This document shows positions 5,716 to 13,664 of a stretch of DNA of 15,195 nt, piece by piece (the stretch's first letter is position 1; each line of letters starts with the position of its first letter). Origin of the DNA: an uncultured Clostridium sp. (GTDB lineage: Bacteria; Bacillota; Clostridia; Lachnospirales; Lachnospiraceae). Location of the stretch: the NCBI GenBank assembly GCA_900541315.1, contig UQJF01000075.1, forward strand, positions 1-15,195, written 5' to 3'. The translations under genes and the position numbers were made by a program. Under the pieces are notes generated by a model. That model worked only from the letters and a program-made list of their open reading frames with translations. It had not been told where the DNA came from and made no database searches.

Positions 5716-8700
5716 CTAATTTGTCAGACTGTCTTCTATAAGATTAACAGAAACAAGGGTGGAAATACCCTTCTCCTGCATGGTGATACCATAAAGACGG
5801 TCAGCAGCCATCATGGTACCTCGTCGGTGGGTGATCACGATAAACTGCGTGCTTTTGGTCAGCTTATGCAGATATCCTGCAAAACGGTCTACGTTTGAGT
5901 CATCTAACGCCGCCTCTATTTCGTCTAAAAGGCAGAATGGGGACGGTTTTAAATTCTGGATAGCAAACAGCAGGGAAATAGCAGTCAGTGCCTTTTCACC
6001 GCCGGAAAGCTGCATCATATTCTGAAGCTTCTTGCCAGGTGGCTGCGCAATGATCTGGATACCTGCTTCCAGGATATCTTCTCCTTCCAAAAGCTCTAAG
6101 GTACCGCGGCCACCGCCGAAAAGCTCCTTAAATACCTTGTCAAACTCAGCACGGATCTCGCGGAATTTCTCGTCAAACTGACGACGCATACCTGTATCCA
6201 GCTCTTCTATGATCTTTTCCAATTCTGCCTGTGCCATTACCAGGTCTTCATGCTGGGTACGCATAAACTCGTAGCGCTCTGACACTTCCTTGTAATCTTC
6301 AATGGCATTTACATTGATATTTCCAAGGGCCTTTATCTTCCCTTTTAATTCTTCAATCTGCCTGCGGATCTCAGGGAGAGAGGAAAAATCGTCTTTTTTA
6401 AGCTCTTTTGCCTGGCTTAAGGTCATTTCATATTCAGACCACATATAGGCAGCCAGATTTTCCAGATGCTCTTCCAGTTTTTCTGCCTGTGCCTGTACAC
6501 GGAATAAGTCCTTATCAAGATCAGAAAGCCGGGCAGAGATATCTTCTCTTGTCTGGAACAGATTTTTTTGCTGCTTTGAAACGGCATCTTTTTCTTCAGA
6601 GATTTTGAGGATCCTCTCTTCTAACCGGCTGTTGTCTTCGCTGCTTGTATGGATCTGTTCCTGTATCTCTTTGATCCTTGCCTCTTTTTCTTCAATAGCA
6701 CGTCTGGAGTCTTTTTTTCCCTCTTCCAGGGAAGAATCCTCTTCTTTTAACTTTTGTATCTCACCATTTACACGCTTTTCATTTTCACTGGTAAATGCCA
6801 GCTGCTGGTCTAAAGCAGCACATTCTAACTGCAGACTGGATAAATGAGAAGAATAGGTTTCCCTGTTTGTTTTTTCCTGCTCTAAAACAGTTGTTTTTTC
6901 ACTGATCAGAGCTTCCGACTCTTTGTTACGCTTTTCTAGTTTATCGGCTTCTTCTGTTAAGGACGAACGGCTCTGGTTGATCTCACGGATCTGTTCCTCT
7001 AACTGGGCATGTTCATTTACCAGATCTGTAGACGAATCAGCAATCTCATTTTTTTTGTTTTCAAGTGCTGAAATGTTTATGTGGATGGTATTTTCCTGTA
7101 ATGCTAGCTGCTGTATTTCTTTTCTAAGTCGGTCTGCCTCTTCTTTTTTTTCGGAAGCTTCTGCTTCCTGAAGGCTTAATTCCTGTTGGATACTGTCTGC
7201 CTGTTTTAAATATCTGTTGCAGGAGTTTTCCAGTTCCTCGATCTCTCTGCGTCTTCCCAGAAGATTGCTGGTATTTTTAAAAGCGCCACCGGTCATGGAT
7301 CCACCTGCATTTAAAAGTTCGCCTTCCAGTGTGACAATGCGCAGGCTATAATGATATTTTCTGGCAATACTAATAGCATGGTCAATGGTATCAGCTACTA
7401 CTACGCGACCTAAAAGATAGCGGATCAGGCCTTCGTACTCCCCGGATGCCTGCACAAGACTGCTTGCAAGTCCTAAAACACCAGGTTCTTTTAATGCTTC
7501 CGGTTTTGGAAACGGTGACTGGTTCTTTCCTGCACTGGTAAGGGGAAGGAAGGTGGCACGACCGTATTTATTCTTTTTTAAGTATTCGATCAGCCTTTTC
7601 GCTGTTTCTTCAGAATCAGTGACAATATTTTGGATACTGCCGCCTAAAGCTGTCTCAATGGCAGTTTCATACTTTTTTTCTGTGCTGATGATATCAGCAA
7701 CAATGCCCCGTATGCCGTGAATGCGGTCCTTTACTTCCATCACACGGCGGATACTGTTTCCATAGCCGTCATAGCGCTCTGCAAGATTTTTCAGGGATTC
7801 CAGTTTAGTATGTGCCATATGGTATTCCTGCTGGGTGTTGTTTAAGTTTTTATTTAACCGCTGGACTTCTTTCTGGGCAGTGTTCATAGCTCCTTCTGCC
7901 TCTTCGGCTGCAAACTGTACAGTTTCTAACTGCTCCTGTATCATGTTTAAAGAAGCTTTTTCCTGATTTATCTTTTCATCCTGGACAGATTCATCACTTT
8001 TAAAGCGGAGAAGCTTCTGTGAAACCTCACTGCGCCGCAAATTTACCTGCTCCAGCATAGTTTCATAGCGCTGCTGTCTGGCAGTAAGACCTGCTTTTTC
8101 ATTTAATGCCTGGATAATGCCACTTTTTGCCTGTTCGATGACATTTTCTAAATCCTGGATCGTGTGATCTGCTTTTAACAGCTGTTCTTTAGCAGCTTCT
8201 AGCCGGTTTCCAGTATCATTTGCCTTTTCCTGTGCATTCTGCCGGTCTTTCTTGTAAGATGCCAGCTGCTCTTCATAATGAGCCAGGTCTTTAGCAATAG
8301 CATCTTTACGGCTTTTATAATGCTCTTCGTTAGCCTCTTCTGTATGGATCTGTTCCCGGAGAACGTTGATCTGTCCTTCGTTGGTGCTTTTTGCCATAGC
8401 GGCCTCATTTAAGGCATTTCGGTTGGCAGTCAGTGTTTCATCCAGTTTAGACAGCTTTTCCTCTAATGCATCATATTCTTTTCGCAGATCATCAGCTTTT
8501 TTCTGGGTTTCTTCCACGTCTCCTGAAAGAAAGAGTCTGCGGTTTTCTACTGCTTTTAACTGCCCCTGAGTATTTTCTGTATCTAAAAGGAACTGGTTTG
8601 CTTCACAAAGCTTTAATTCTTCTTTTAACTGAAGATACTCTCTTGCAGATTTTGACTGGCGTTCCAAGGGCCCCACCTGTTTTTCCAGCTCTGATAATAT

Positions 8701-9279
8701 GTCATTTACCCGCACCAGATTGGCCTGCTCATCTTCTAACTTTTTCTGGGCAATGGATTTACGTCTCTTATATTTTACAATGCCTGCAGCCTCGTCAAAA
8801 AGTTCACGGCGATCTTCCGGTTTGCCGCTTAATATCTTGTCGATCTGTCCCTGTCCGATAATGGAATAGCCTTCTTTGCCGATACCTGTATCATAAAACA
8901 GCTCATTGATATCCTTCAGCCGGCAGGCACTGCCATTGATCATATACTCACTTTCACCGGAACGGTATAAACGCCTGGAAACTGTTACTTCATCGTAATC
9001 AATAGCCAGCTGATGATCTGCATTGTCCAGAGTTATGGCCACATAGGCAAAACCCTGGGGTTTTCTAAGCTCTGTACCGGAAAAGATAACATCCTGCATA
9101 CTGGCACCGCGCAGCTGCTTAATACGCTGTTCACCTAGTACCCAGCGGACTGCATCTGCGACATTGCTCTTTCCGCTTCCGTTTGGGCCTACAATGCCGG
9201 TGATACCATTATGAAATTCAAAAAGCAGTTTATTGGCAAAGGATTTAAATCCCTGTATCTCAATGCTTTTTAAATACAT
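5716..9279 (-). CDS. smc: Chromosome partition protein Smc
   Basis: A full-length 1187-residue SMC ATPase that, with ScpA and ScpB, organises and segregates the chromosome. The N-terminal head has FKSFANK and the Walker A GPNGSGKS (31-38), followed by [13 protein letters not shown]. Two long coiled coils rich in E/K/Q/L (about 170-500 and 680-1020) flank a hinge starting near [10 protein letters not shown], with GGSMTGGAF at its end. The C-terminal head carries the ABC signature LSGGEK (1091-1096) and Walker B FCLLDE (1115-1120). The ATG overlaps the end of rnc by 10 bp, which suggests translational coupling; the ribosome binding site is a weak AAGGCGGGTG. It is intact, with no terminator before ftsY. 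Confidence 0.98.
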   Translation of the reverse strand: MYLKSIEIQGFKSFANKLLFEFHNGITGIVGPNGSGKSNVADAVRWVLGEQRIKQLRGASMQDVIFSGTELRKPQGFAYVAITLDNADHQLAIDYDEVTVSRRLYRSGESEYMINGSACRLKDINELFYDTGIGKEGYSIIGQGQIDKILSGKPEDRRELFDEAAGIVKYKRRKSIAQKKLEDEQANLVRVNDILSELEKQVGPLERQSKSAREYLQLKEELKLCEANQFLLDTENTQGQLKAVENRRLFLSGDVEETQKKADDLRKEYDALEEKLSKLDETLTANRNALNEAAMAKSTNEGQINVLREQIHTEEANEEHYKSRKDAIAKDLAHYEEQLASYKKDRQNAQEKANDTGNRLEAAKEQLLKADHTIQDLENVIEQAKSGIIQALNEKAGLTARQQRYETMLEQVNLRRSEVSQKLLRFKSDESVQDEKINQEKASLNMIQEQLETVQFAAEEAEGAMNTAQKEVQRLNKNLNNTQQEYHMAHTKLESLKNLAERYDGYGNSIRRVMEVKDRIHGIRGIVADIISTEKKYETAIETALGGSIQNIVTDSEETAKRLIEYLKKNKYGRATFLPLTSAGKNQSPFPKPEALKEPGVLGLASSLVQASGEYEGLIRYLLGRVVVADTIDHAISIARKYHYSLRIVTLEGELLNAGGSMTGGAFKNTSNLLGRRREIEELENSCNRYLKQADSIQQELSLQEAEASEKKEEADRLRKEIQQLALQENTIHINISALENKKNEIADSSTDLVNEHAQLEEQIREINQSRSSLTEEADKLEKRNKESEALISEKTTVLEQEKTNRETYSSHLSSLQLECAALDQQLAFTSENEKRVNGEIQKLKEEDSSLEEGKKDSRRAIEEKEARIKEIQEQIHTSSEDNSRLEERILKISEEKDAVSKQQKNLFQTREDISARLSDLDKDLFRVQAQAEKLEEHLENLAAYMWSEYEMTLSQAKELKKDDFSSLPEIRRQIEELKGKIKALGNINVNAIEDYKEVSERYEFMRTQHEDLVMAQAELEKIIEELDTGMRRQFDEKFREIRAEFDKVFKELFGGGRGTLELLEGEDILEAGIQIIAQPPGKKLQNMMQLSGGEKALTAISLLFAIQNLKPSPFCLLDEIEAALDDSNVDRFAGYLHKLTKSTQFIVITHRRGTMMAADRLYGITMQEKGISTLVSVNLIEDSLTN

Positions 9280-9968
9280 GCTTCACCCGCCTTAAGTTTT
9301 AAAATACCATTGTAGGCAGCTAACTGCTCTGCTGCTTTCTTTGTACGGCCTTTTCCGCGGCCGACTTCTTTAGGACCTACAAGAGCACGTACCTCAAAGG
9401 ACTTATTGTGATCAGGACCTTCTTCTTTCAGTATTTCATAGGTCAGTTCCCCGTCCTGACGCCCCTGTACGATCTCCTGTAAGATAGTCTTGCTATCATA
9501 AAAGAGCTGCTTATGTTCAATATCATTTAAGATGAACCTGTGAATGTACTCTTTTGCACTAGCAAAACCACCGTCCAGGTAAATGGCTCCGATAACAGCT
9601 TCCATAGCGTCTGAAACAACAGAATTGCGGTTCCTTCCTCCGGTAGCATCTTCACCTTTGCCTAAAAACAGATAGCTTCCCAGCTGGATATCTTCAGCGC
9701 AATATGCCAGTGTAGGTTCACATACGATGCTGGCTCTGATCTTGGTCAGATCGCCTTCTGGTTTATCAGTATATTTATGATAGAGAAAATCGCTGGTAAC
9801 GATTTCAAGGACTGCATCGCCTAAAAATTCTAAACGTTCGTTACAGTGATTGTGGTCCAGGCGGTGTTCGTTTGCATAGGAACTATGGGTCAGCGCCTGT
9901 GCCAGTAAATTTTTGTCCTGAAAGTGATAAGAAATTTTATCTTCCAGTTCTTTTAACCGTATATTCAT
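9270..9968 (-). CDS. rnc: Ribonuclease III
   Basis: A 232-residue double-strand-specific endoribonuclease that matures rRNA and trims structured mRNA. The catalytic domain carries the signature ERLEFLGDAVLE. E44, E47, D51, E71, D120 and E123 correspond at a constant +6 to the E. coli residues E38, E41, D45, E65, D114 and E117. The double-stranded RNA-binding domain runs from about residue 160 (SKTILQEIVQ) to the end, with the usual GRGKGRTKKAAEQLAA. I chose the ATG at 9966-9968 because AGGAGG lies 10 nt before it and family homology starts there; the longer reading from 10079 would translate the acpP terminator. The 3' end overlaps smc by 10 bp. The shared leader core sits 26 nt upstream. Confidence 0.97.
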   Translation of the reverse strand: MNIRLKELEDKISYHFQDKNLLAQALTHSSYANEHRLDHNHCNERLEFLGDAVLEIVTSDFLYHKYTDKPEGDLTKIRASIVCEPTLAYCAEDIQLGSYLFLGKGEDATGGRNRNSVVSDAMEAVIGAIYLDGGFASAKEYIHRFILNDIEHKQLFYDSKTILQEIVQGRQDGELTYEILKEEGPDHNKSFEVRALVGPKEVGRGKGRTKKAAEQLAAYNGILKLKAGEACI

Positions 9969-9994
9969 AATATTGTATCCTCCTTGCGGATGTA

Positions 9995-10005
9995 ATGTTC
10001 TCCCG
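9995..10005 (-). repeat. Shared leader element, rnc copy
   Basis: The minus strand reads TTTCCGGGAGAACAT (core at 9995-10005), then 10 nt, AGGAGG, 10 nt and the rnc ATG. It lies between the acpP terminator and rnc. I found only a poor promoter candidate here (TATACAAT around 10024-10031 with no good -35). Confidence 0.55.
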
Positions 10006-10040
10006 GAAATTTTATGCCGAAAGGACATTGTATAGCAACA

Positions 10041-10065
10041 CAAAAGGGCTGTTATATAACAGCCC
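10041..10065 (-). terminator. Intrinsic terminator after acpP
   Basis: A perfect 22-bp palindrome (10044-10065, half-site AGGGCTGTTAT) lies 14 nt after the acpP stop codon. On the minus strand it is followed by a short T run (TTTTGTGTT). As RNA it folds into a stem of nine or so pairs with GGGCTG at its base. It separates plsX-acpP from rnc-smc-ftsY; the short T run may allow some read-through. Confidence 0.75.
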
Positions 10066-10079
10066 TGGATTCCTGCCAT

Positions 10080-10310
10080 CTAGTTCAGTGCATTCTTAAT
10101 CTGTTCAACTGCGTCCCCAACGGTAACGATCTGTTCTGCAGCCTCATTTGGAATCTCAATGTCAAACTCTTCTTCAATTCCCATGATGATCTGGAAAATG
10201 TCCAGAGAGTCCGCGCCCAGGTCATCTACAAACGTAGCTGCCATTGTCACATCCTCCGGCTCAATGTTCAACACTTCTGCGATAATTCCCTGTAATTTCT
10301 CAAATTCCAT
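10080..10310 (-). CDS. acpP: Acyl carrier protein
   Basis: A 76-residue acidic carrier protein that holds growing fatty acids on a 4'-phosphopantetheine arm. The attachment serine is S35 in [21 protein letters not shown], a near-canonical DSL motif; helix 2 reads DIFQ rather than the common VELV. Its length is standard. GAGGAG lies 7 nt before the ATG. It follows plsX by 25 bp, so acyl carrier and acyl-phosphate synthase are made together. The closest Bacillus order has fapR, fabD and fabG around these genes; they are absent here. Confidence 0.96.
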   Translation of the reverse strand: MEFEKLQGIIAEVLNIEPEDVTMAATFVDDLGADSLDIFQIIMGIEEEFDIEIPNEAAEQIVTVGDAVEQIKNALN

Positions 10311-10335
10311 TTCTTAGCTCCTCTTTCTTAGATCT

Positions 10336-11361
10336 TTATTCTTTGATTTCTTCTGTTTTTCCGTTTCCAACTGTCAAGGACTCTTTTATCTTTTCATTGA
10401 TCTGCTGTTCCTTGAAAGTTACACATTGGATGATGGAATTGCGTACCTCTGTACGCTTTGAACTTCCGTGGGTTTTTACTACTAAGCCCTTTAAACCTAA
10501 CAATGGTGCTCCGCCGTACTGGCTGGCATCAAATGCCTTTAATGTGGTTTTTAAAGCCGGTTTGACTAAAAGTGCACCGATCTTGCTTCTTAATGTAGCC
10601 ATCATTCCCTGTTTTACCATGTGGATCAGTGTAGCCCCCACGCCCTCGTAAAGCTTAAGTATCACATTGCCTGTAAATGCCTCGCAGACGATCACATCTG
10701 CTCCGCCATGTGGGATTTCTCTGGCTTCAATGCTGCCAATAAAGTTGATATCCGGACATTCCTTCAAAAGAGGGAATGTCTCTTTTACAAGGGCATTTCC
10801 CTTTTCTTCTTCTGCTCCGATATTTACAATGGCAACTCTCGGATTTTTGATGCCGACTACATGTTCCATATAGATGGAACCCATCTGCGCAAACTGTACC
10901 AGATGAGAAGGTCTGGCATCTACATTAGCACCACAGTCGATAAGCAGTGATACACCTTTTTCAGTAGGGATAAGAGGTGCTAAAGGTGGACGTTCCACAC
11001 CTTTTATTCTTCCTACGATCACCTGTCCGCCTACTAAGATGGCACCTGAGCTTCCCGCGGATACAAAAGCATCTGCTTCTTTATTCTTTACAAGATTCAT
11101 GCCTACCACAATGGAGGAGTCCTTCTTTTTGCGAATGGCATTTACCGGCGGTTCTTCTGTGGTGATCACTTCTGTGGCGTTCACCACCTGGATCTGTTCT
11201 TTATTGTAAGTATATTTTGAAAGTTCTGCATTTACTACAGTTTCCTGACCTACTAAAAGCACCTGGATCCCTGGTTTTGCCTGTACCGCCTCTATGGCTC
11301 CTGCAACCATTTCAACTGGCGCCAGATCGCCGCCCATAGCGTCTACAGCGATTTTGATCAT
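10336..11361 (-). CDS. plsX: Phosphate acyltransferase PlsX
   Basis: A 341-residue cytoplasmic, membrane-associated enzyme that converts acyl-ACP and phosphate to acyl phosphate, the donor for PlsY in phosphatidic acid synthesis. The motifs follow the family throughout: IAVDAMGGD (4-12), SAGSSGA (101-107), ERPPLAPLIP (123-132), DCGANVDAR (142-150), NIGAEEEKGN (180-189), EAFTGNVILKLYEG, and YGGAPLLGLKG. Only the last 20 or so residues are a charged tail (KEQQINEKIKESL onward), slightly longer than in many homologues. AGGAG lies 8 nt before the ATG. A promoter stands at 11398-11426 and the rpmF terminator lies just upstream of that, so plsX-acpP is its own transcript here. Confidence 0.97.
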   Translation of the reverse strand: MIKIAVDAMGGDLAPVEMVAGAIEAVQAKPGIQVLLVGQETVVNAELSKYTYNKEQIQVVNATEVITTEEPPVNAIRKKKDSSIVVGMNLVKNKEADAFVSAGSSGAILVGGQVIVGRIKGVERPPLAPLIPTEKGVSLLIDCGANVDARPSHLVQFAQMGSIYMEHVVGIKNPRVAIVNIGAEEEKGNALVKETFPLLKECPDINFIGSIEAREIPHGGADVIVCEAFTGNVILKLYEGVGATLIHMVKQGMMATLRSKIGALLVKPALKTTLKAFDASQYGGAPLLGLKGLVVKTHGSSKRTEVRNSIIQCVTFKEQQINEKIKESLTVGNGKTEEIKE

Positions 11362-11397
11362 AAAAGACTCTCCTTTCGGTTTCGCAATACAGTTATT

Positions 11398-11426
11398 AAT
11401 ATACTAGATGTCGTATCATAAATCAA
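11398..11426 (-). promoter_or_regulatory. Promoter of plsX-acpP with dyad in the spacer
   Basis: The minus strand has TTGATT (11421-11426), a 17-bp spacer, and TATATT (11398-11403). A partial palindrome, ATACGACATCTAGTAT, with 6 of 8 symmetrical pairs, sits largely in the spacer. It could be an operator for a fatty-acid regulator, but it does not match the FapR site as I remember it. Confidence 0.6.
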
Positions 11427-11483
11427 TACGTTTTTCTGTGAATTTCACCCTATCTGCGAAAGGGCGGGGCGCAAGCTCTTTTG

Positions 11484-11526
11484 GATATAATAAAAGAGGA
11501 TCCTGAAATCACTCTCAGAATCCTCT
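11484..11526 (-). terminator. Intrinsic terminator after rpmF
   Basis: On the minus strand AGAGGATTCTGA pairs with TCAGGATCCTCT (11495-11526, 12 bp, one G.U, 8-nt loop). TTTTATTATAT follows. It begins 18 nt after the rpmF stop codon. Confidence 0.88.
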
Positions 11527-11544
11527 AATCTTTGTTTTTACAGA

Positions 11545-11727
11545 TTATTCAGCTGTATTAACGATTTCGCGCTTGTTGTAGCTTCCGCAAGCCTTGCATA
11601 CTCTGTGAGGCATCATAAGGGCTCCGCACTTGCTGCACTTAACCAGGTTTGGTGCGCTCATCTTCCAGTTTGCTCTACGGCTGTCTCTTCTAGCTTTAGA
11701 AGATTTATTCTTTGGACAAATAGACAT
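11545..11727 (-). CDS. rpmF: 50S ribosomal protein L32
   Basis: A 60-residue basic ribosomal protein. It has the L32 N-terminal signature (SSKARRDSRRANWKMSAPNLVKC shortened here to its ends: SSKARRD and RRANWKM) and an intact zinc ribbon with C31-x2-C34 and C44-x2-C47. This is the zinc-binding C+ form; genomes sometimes carry a second, cysteine-free copy for zinc shortage, not seen here. It begins MSICPKNK rather than the common MAVPKRK. It starts 3 bp after the yceD stop codon, and its Shine-Dalgarno sequence AAGGAGGTG is built into the last codons of yceD. Translation of the two is therefore probably coupled. Confidence 0.97.
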   Translation of the reverse strand: MSICPKNKSSKARRDSRRANWKMSAPNLVKCSKCGALMMPHRVCKACGSYNKREIVNTAE

Positions 11728-11730
11728 GGT

Positions 11731-12258
11731 TTACACCTCCTTCAACTGTTTAAAAATATCCTGGATAACTGACATTCTTGGGTCCAGTGACCTGTTGTCG
11801 CAGTCACAAGTCCCTCGGTTGAGATTTGTGCCACATCTATTGCAAATTCCCTTACAGTTATCACTGCAGAGAACTCTCATAGGCAGGTTTAGGGTTAACT
11901 CATTACCAACCAGCTGGTCGACATCCAGATTATAACCATTAATATAGAACTGCTCATCCAAAGCTTCTATGCGGTCTTCCTTCGTCTGATTCATATCCAG
12001 CTCCTGGTCGATCTCCAGTTCAAAAGGAACTATTACCGGATCTAAGCATCTGGCACATGGCATTTCAAGACTTAAAACAGCCTTTCCTGCCACAGTCAAT
12101 ACCCGCTCTCCCTGGTTAGTGACAACCAGAGTCACCGGCTCTTTTTCCACAATTTTATAAGAACAGTCAGATCCTTTAAAATGTGTCATTTCCAATGGAA
12201 CAGTATAGGTTTTGGATTTCCCTTCAACAGGGAACAGCTCTGATAAATTAATCAGCAT
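11731..12258 (-). CDS. yceD: DUF177/YceD family rRNA accumulation protein
   Basis: A 175-residue protein of the YceD (DUF177, Bacillus YlbN) family. The family is linked to accumulation of 23S rRNA and is almost always encoded just before rpmF, as here. The N-terminal part is a beta-rich domain with CARC at 68-71. The C-terminal cysteine cluster C131, C135, C139, C142, C151 and C153 (in CKGICNRCGTNLN and CDC) looks metal-binding. AAGGAG lies 7 nt before the ATG. The promoter at 12288-12316 predicts a leader of only about 22 nt. The molecular role is not settled; I call the family with confidence but not the mechanism. Confidence 0.92.
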   Translation of the reverse strand: MLINLSELFPVEGKSKTYTVPLEMTHFKGSDCSYKIVEKEPVTLVVTNQGERVLTVAGKAVLSLEMPCARCLDPVIVPFELEIDQELDMNQTKEDRIEALDEQFYINGYNLDVDQLVGNELTLNLPMRVLCSDNCKGICNRCGTNLNRGTCDCDNRSLDPRMSVIQDIFKQLKEV

Positions 12259-12275
12259 ATCATAACTCCTTGATA

Positions 12276-12303
12276 TGCACCTATGCTATTATACATAGGC
12301 GCA
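12276..12303. promoter_or_regulatory. Operator-like dyad centred on the yceD-rpmF -10 box
   Basis: TGCACCTATG (12276-12285) and CATAGGCGCA (12294-12303) form an inverted repeat matching at 9 of 10 positions across an 8-bp centre that contains TATAAT. The predicted start site lies inside the downstream arm, so the repeat cannot form as a hairpin in the message. A protein-binding DNA site is the simplest reading. I do not know the regulator. Confidence 0.55.
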
Positions 12304-12316
12304 CCGGGTTTGTCAA
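12288..12316 (-). promoter_or_regulatory. Perfect-consensus promoter of yceD-rpmF
   Basis: The minus strand has TTGACA (12311-12316), exactly 17 bp, and TATAAT (12288-12293). A very AT-rich tract immediately upstream (12317-12337) looks like an UP element. This is as strong as a vegetative promoter gets by sequence, in keeping with ribosomal protein supply. Confidence 0.9.
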
Positions 12317-12354
12317 CAAATTTTTCTAAAAAAATTGTAACATTTGTTGCAGTT

Positions 12355-12382
12355 CATTCATAACATCTCATTCATAGCATCT
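12355..12382. repeat. Tandem 14-bp direct repeat upstream of the yceD promoter
   Basis: CATTCATAACATCT (12355-12368) is followed directly by CATTCATAGCATCT (12369-12382), 13 of 14 identical. It lies in the 177-bp gap between ackA and yceD, about 40-65 bp upstream of the -35 box. It may be a pair of regulator sites, or a chance duplication. Confidence 0.5.
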
Positions 12383-12435
12383 TCTTGTTTCCATATTCAG
12401 GAAAAGAGAAAGTATGGATAAACTATTACAAAGTA

Positions 12436-13632
12436 TTATTTTACCAGTCTTAAAGTTTCTCTTGCGATCGCAAGCTCTTCGTTGGTTGGGATCAGCATAA
12501 CTTTTACCTTGGAATCCGGAGCAGAAATGATTCTTCTCTCTCCTCTTACGTTGTTAGCTTCATCATCGATCTTAACGCCTAAGTAACCTAAGTATTCGCA
12601 AACATTCTTTCTGGTAACCTTATCATTCTCACCAACTCCAGCAGTGAATGCAATAGCATCTACGCCGTTCATAGCTGCTGTGTAAGCACCTACATATTTA
12701 GCAACACGGTATACAAATGCATCCAGAGCTACTGCTGCCAGATGATTTCCGCTTTCCTTTGCCTTCTCAATATCACGGAAGTCGCTGGAGATGCCACCGC
12801 TCATACCTAATACGCCAGACTTCTTATTTAAGATGTTCAGAACTTCATTTACATCTTTTCCTTCCTTGTTGCAGATGAACTGAACAACAGCAGGATCAAC
12901 GTCACCACTTCTGGTACCCATGATCAGGCCTTCAAGAGGAGTAAGTCCCATACTGGTATCTACGCACTTGCCGCCAATAGAAGCAGATACGCTGGCACCA
13001 TTTCCTAAGTGGCAAACAATAACTTTTGCCTTCTCTGGATCTAAGTTGCCGAACTTGATAGCCTCGCCGGATACAAACATATGGCTTGTTCCGTGGAATC
13101 CGTAACGGCGGATGCTGTATTTCTCATAGTATTCATGAGGAATAGCGTACATATAAGCCTTCTCTGGCATGGACATACCGAATCCGGTATCCCATACTGC
13201 TACGTTTGGCTTACCAGGCATAGCTTCTTCACAAGCCTCAATACCCATTAAGTTAGCCGGGTTGTGCAGAGGTCCTAAGTCAAAGCACTCACGGATAACT
13301 CTCTTAACATCCTCGTTTACTACTACAGACTCACTGTAAACAATGCCAGCGTGCAGTACGCGGTGTCCGATAGCGGAAATTTCATCTGTATTTGTGATAA
13401 CTCCGTGGTCTTTGTCCTGTAAAGCCTCCATAACCATATTGATGGCTACAGTGTGGTTTGGCATTGGGCTTTCAACCACATATTTATCTTTGCCTGCCGG
13501 CTGATGGGTCAGCTTGGAGCCTTCAATACCGATTCTTTCGCAAAGACCCTTAGCAACAATGCTTTCGTTGTCCATATCGATCAGCTGATACTTTAAAGAA
13601 GAGCTTCCGCAGTTGATAACTAAAATCTTCAT
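12436..13632 (-). CDS. ackA: Acetate kinase
   Basis: A 398-residue ASKHA-fold enzyme that interconverts acetyl phosphate and acetate with ATP formation, the energy-yielding last step of acetate fermentation. Residues that match the Methanosarcina enzyme by number are N7, S10 and S12 (NCGSSS), R91, D148, H180 (GFHGTSH), H208 (HLGNG) and R241. TAGVGEN and TNEELAIA close the C-terminal domain. I chose the ATG at 13630-13632, where the family begins MKILVINCGSSS and AGGAG lies 11 nt upstream; the reading from 13680 overlaps pta. It follows pta by 32 bp. No convincing terminator was seen downstream. Confidence 0.98.
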   Translation of the reverse strand: MKILVINCGSSSLKYQLIDMDNESIVAKGLCERIGIEGSKLTHQPAGKDKYVVESPMPNHTVAINMVMEALQDKDHGVITNTDEISAIGHRVLHAGIVYSESVVVNEDVKRVIRECFDLGPLHNPANLMGIEACEEAMPGKPNVAVWDTGFGMSMPEKAYMYAIPHEYYEKYSIRRYGFHGTSHMFVSGEAIKFGNLDPEKAKVIVCHLGNGASVSASIGGKCVDTSMGLTPLEGLIMGTRSGDVDPAVVQFICNKEGKDVNEVLNILNKKSGVLGMSGGISSDFRDIEKAKESGNHLAAVALDAFVYRVAKYVGAYTAAMNGVDAIAFTAGVGENDKVTRKNVCEYLGYLGVKIDDEANNVRGERRIISAPDSKVKVMLIPTNEELAIARETLRLVK

Positions 13633-13664
13633 AATAGGTGATTCTCCTGTATATTTATTAATAA

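Noticed and set aside
5716..9279. Plus-strand frames and repeats within smc
   Set aside because: Antisense open frames and short repeated words follow from the biased codons of the coiled coil. No sign of separate genes.
9969..10040. Promoter for rnc-smc-ftsY
   Set aside because: TATACAAT preceded by TGC could be an extended -10 box, but no acceptable -35 box lies 16-18 bp upstream. Read-through from acpP is equally possible.
9969..10079. Longer N-terminus for RNase III
   Set aside because: It would translate the acpP terminator palindrome and the shared leader element. Family homology begins at the inner ATG with AGGAGG.
12370..12435. Terminator after ackA
   Set aside because: GTTT/CCATA pairs with TATGG/AAAC but has a bulge, a long loop and no T run. 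I would not call it.
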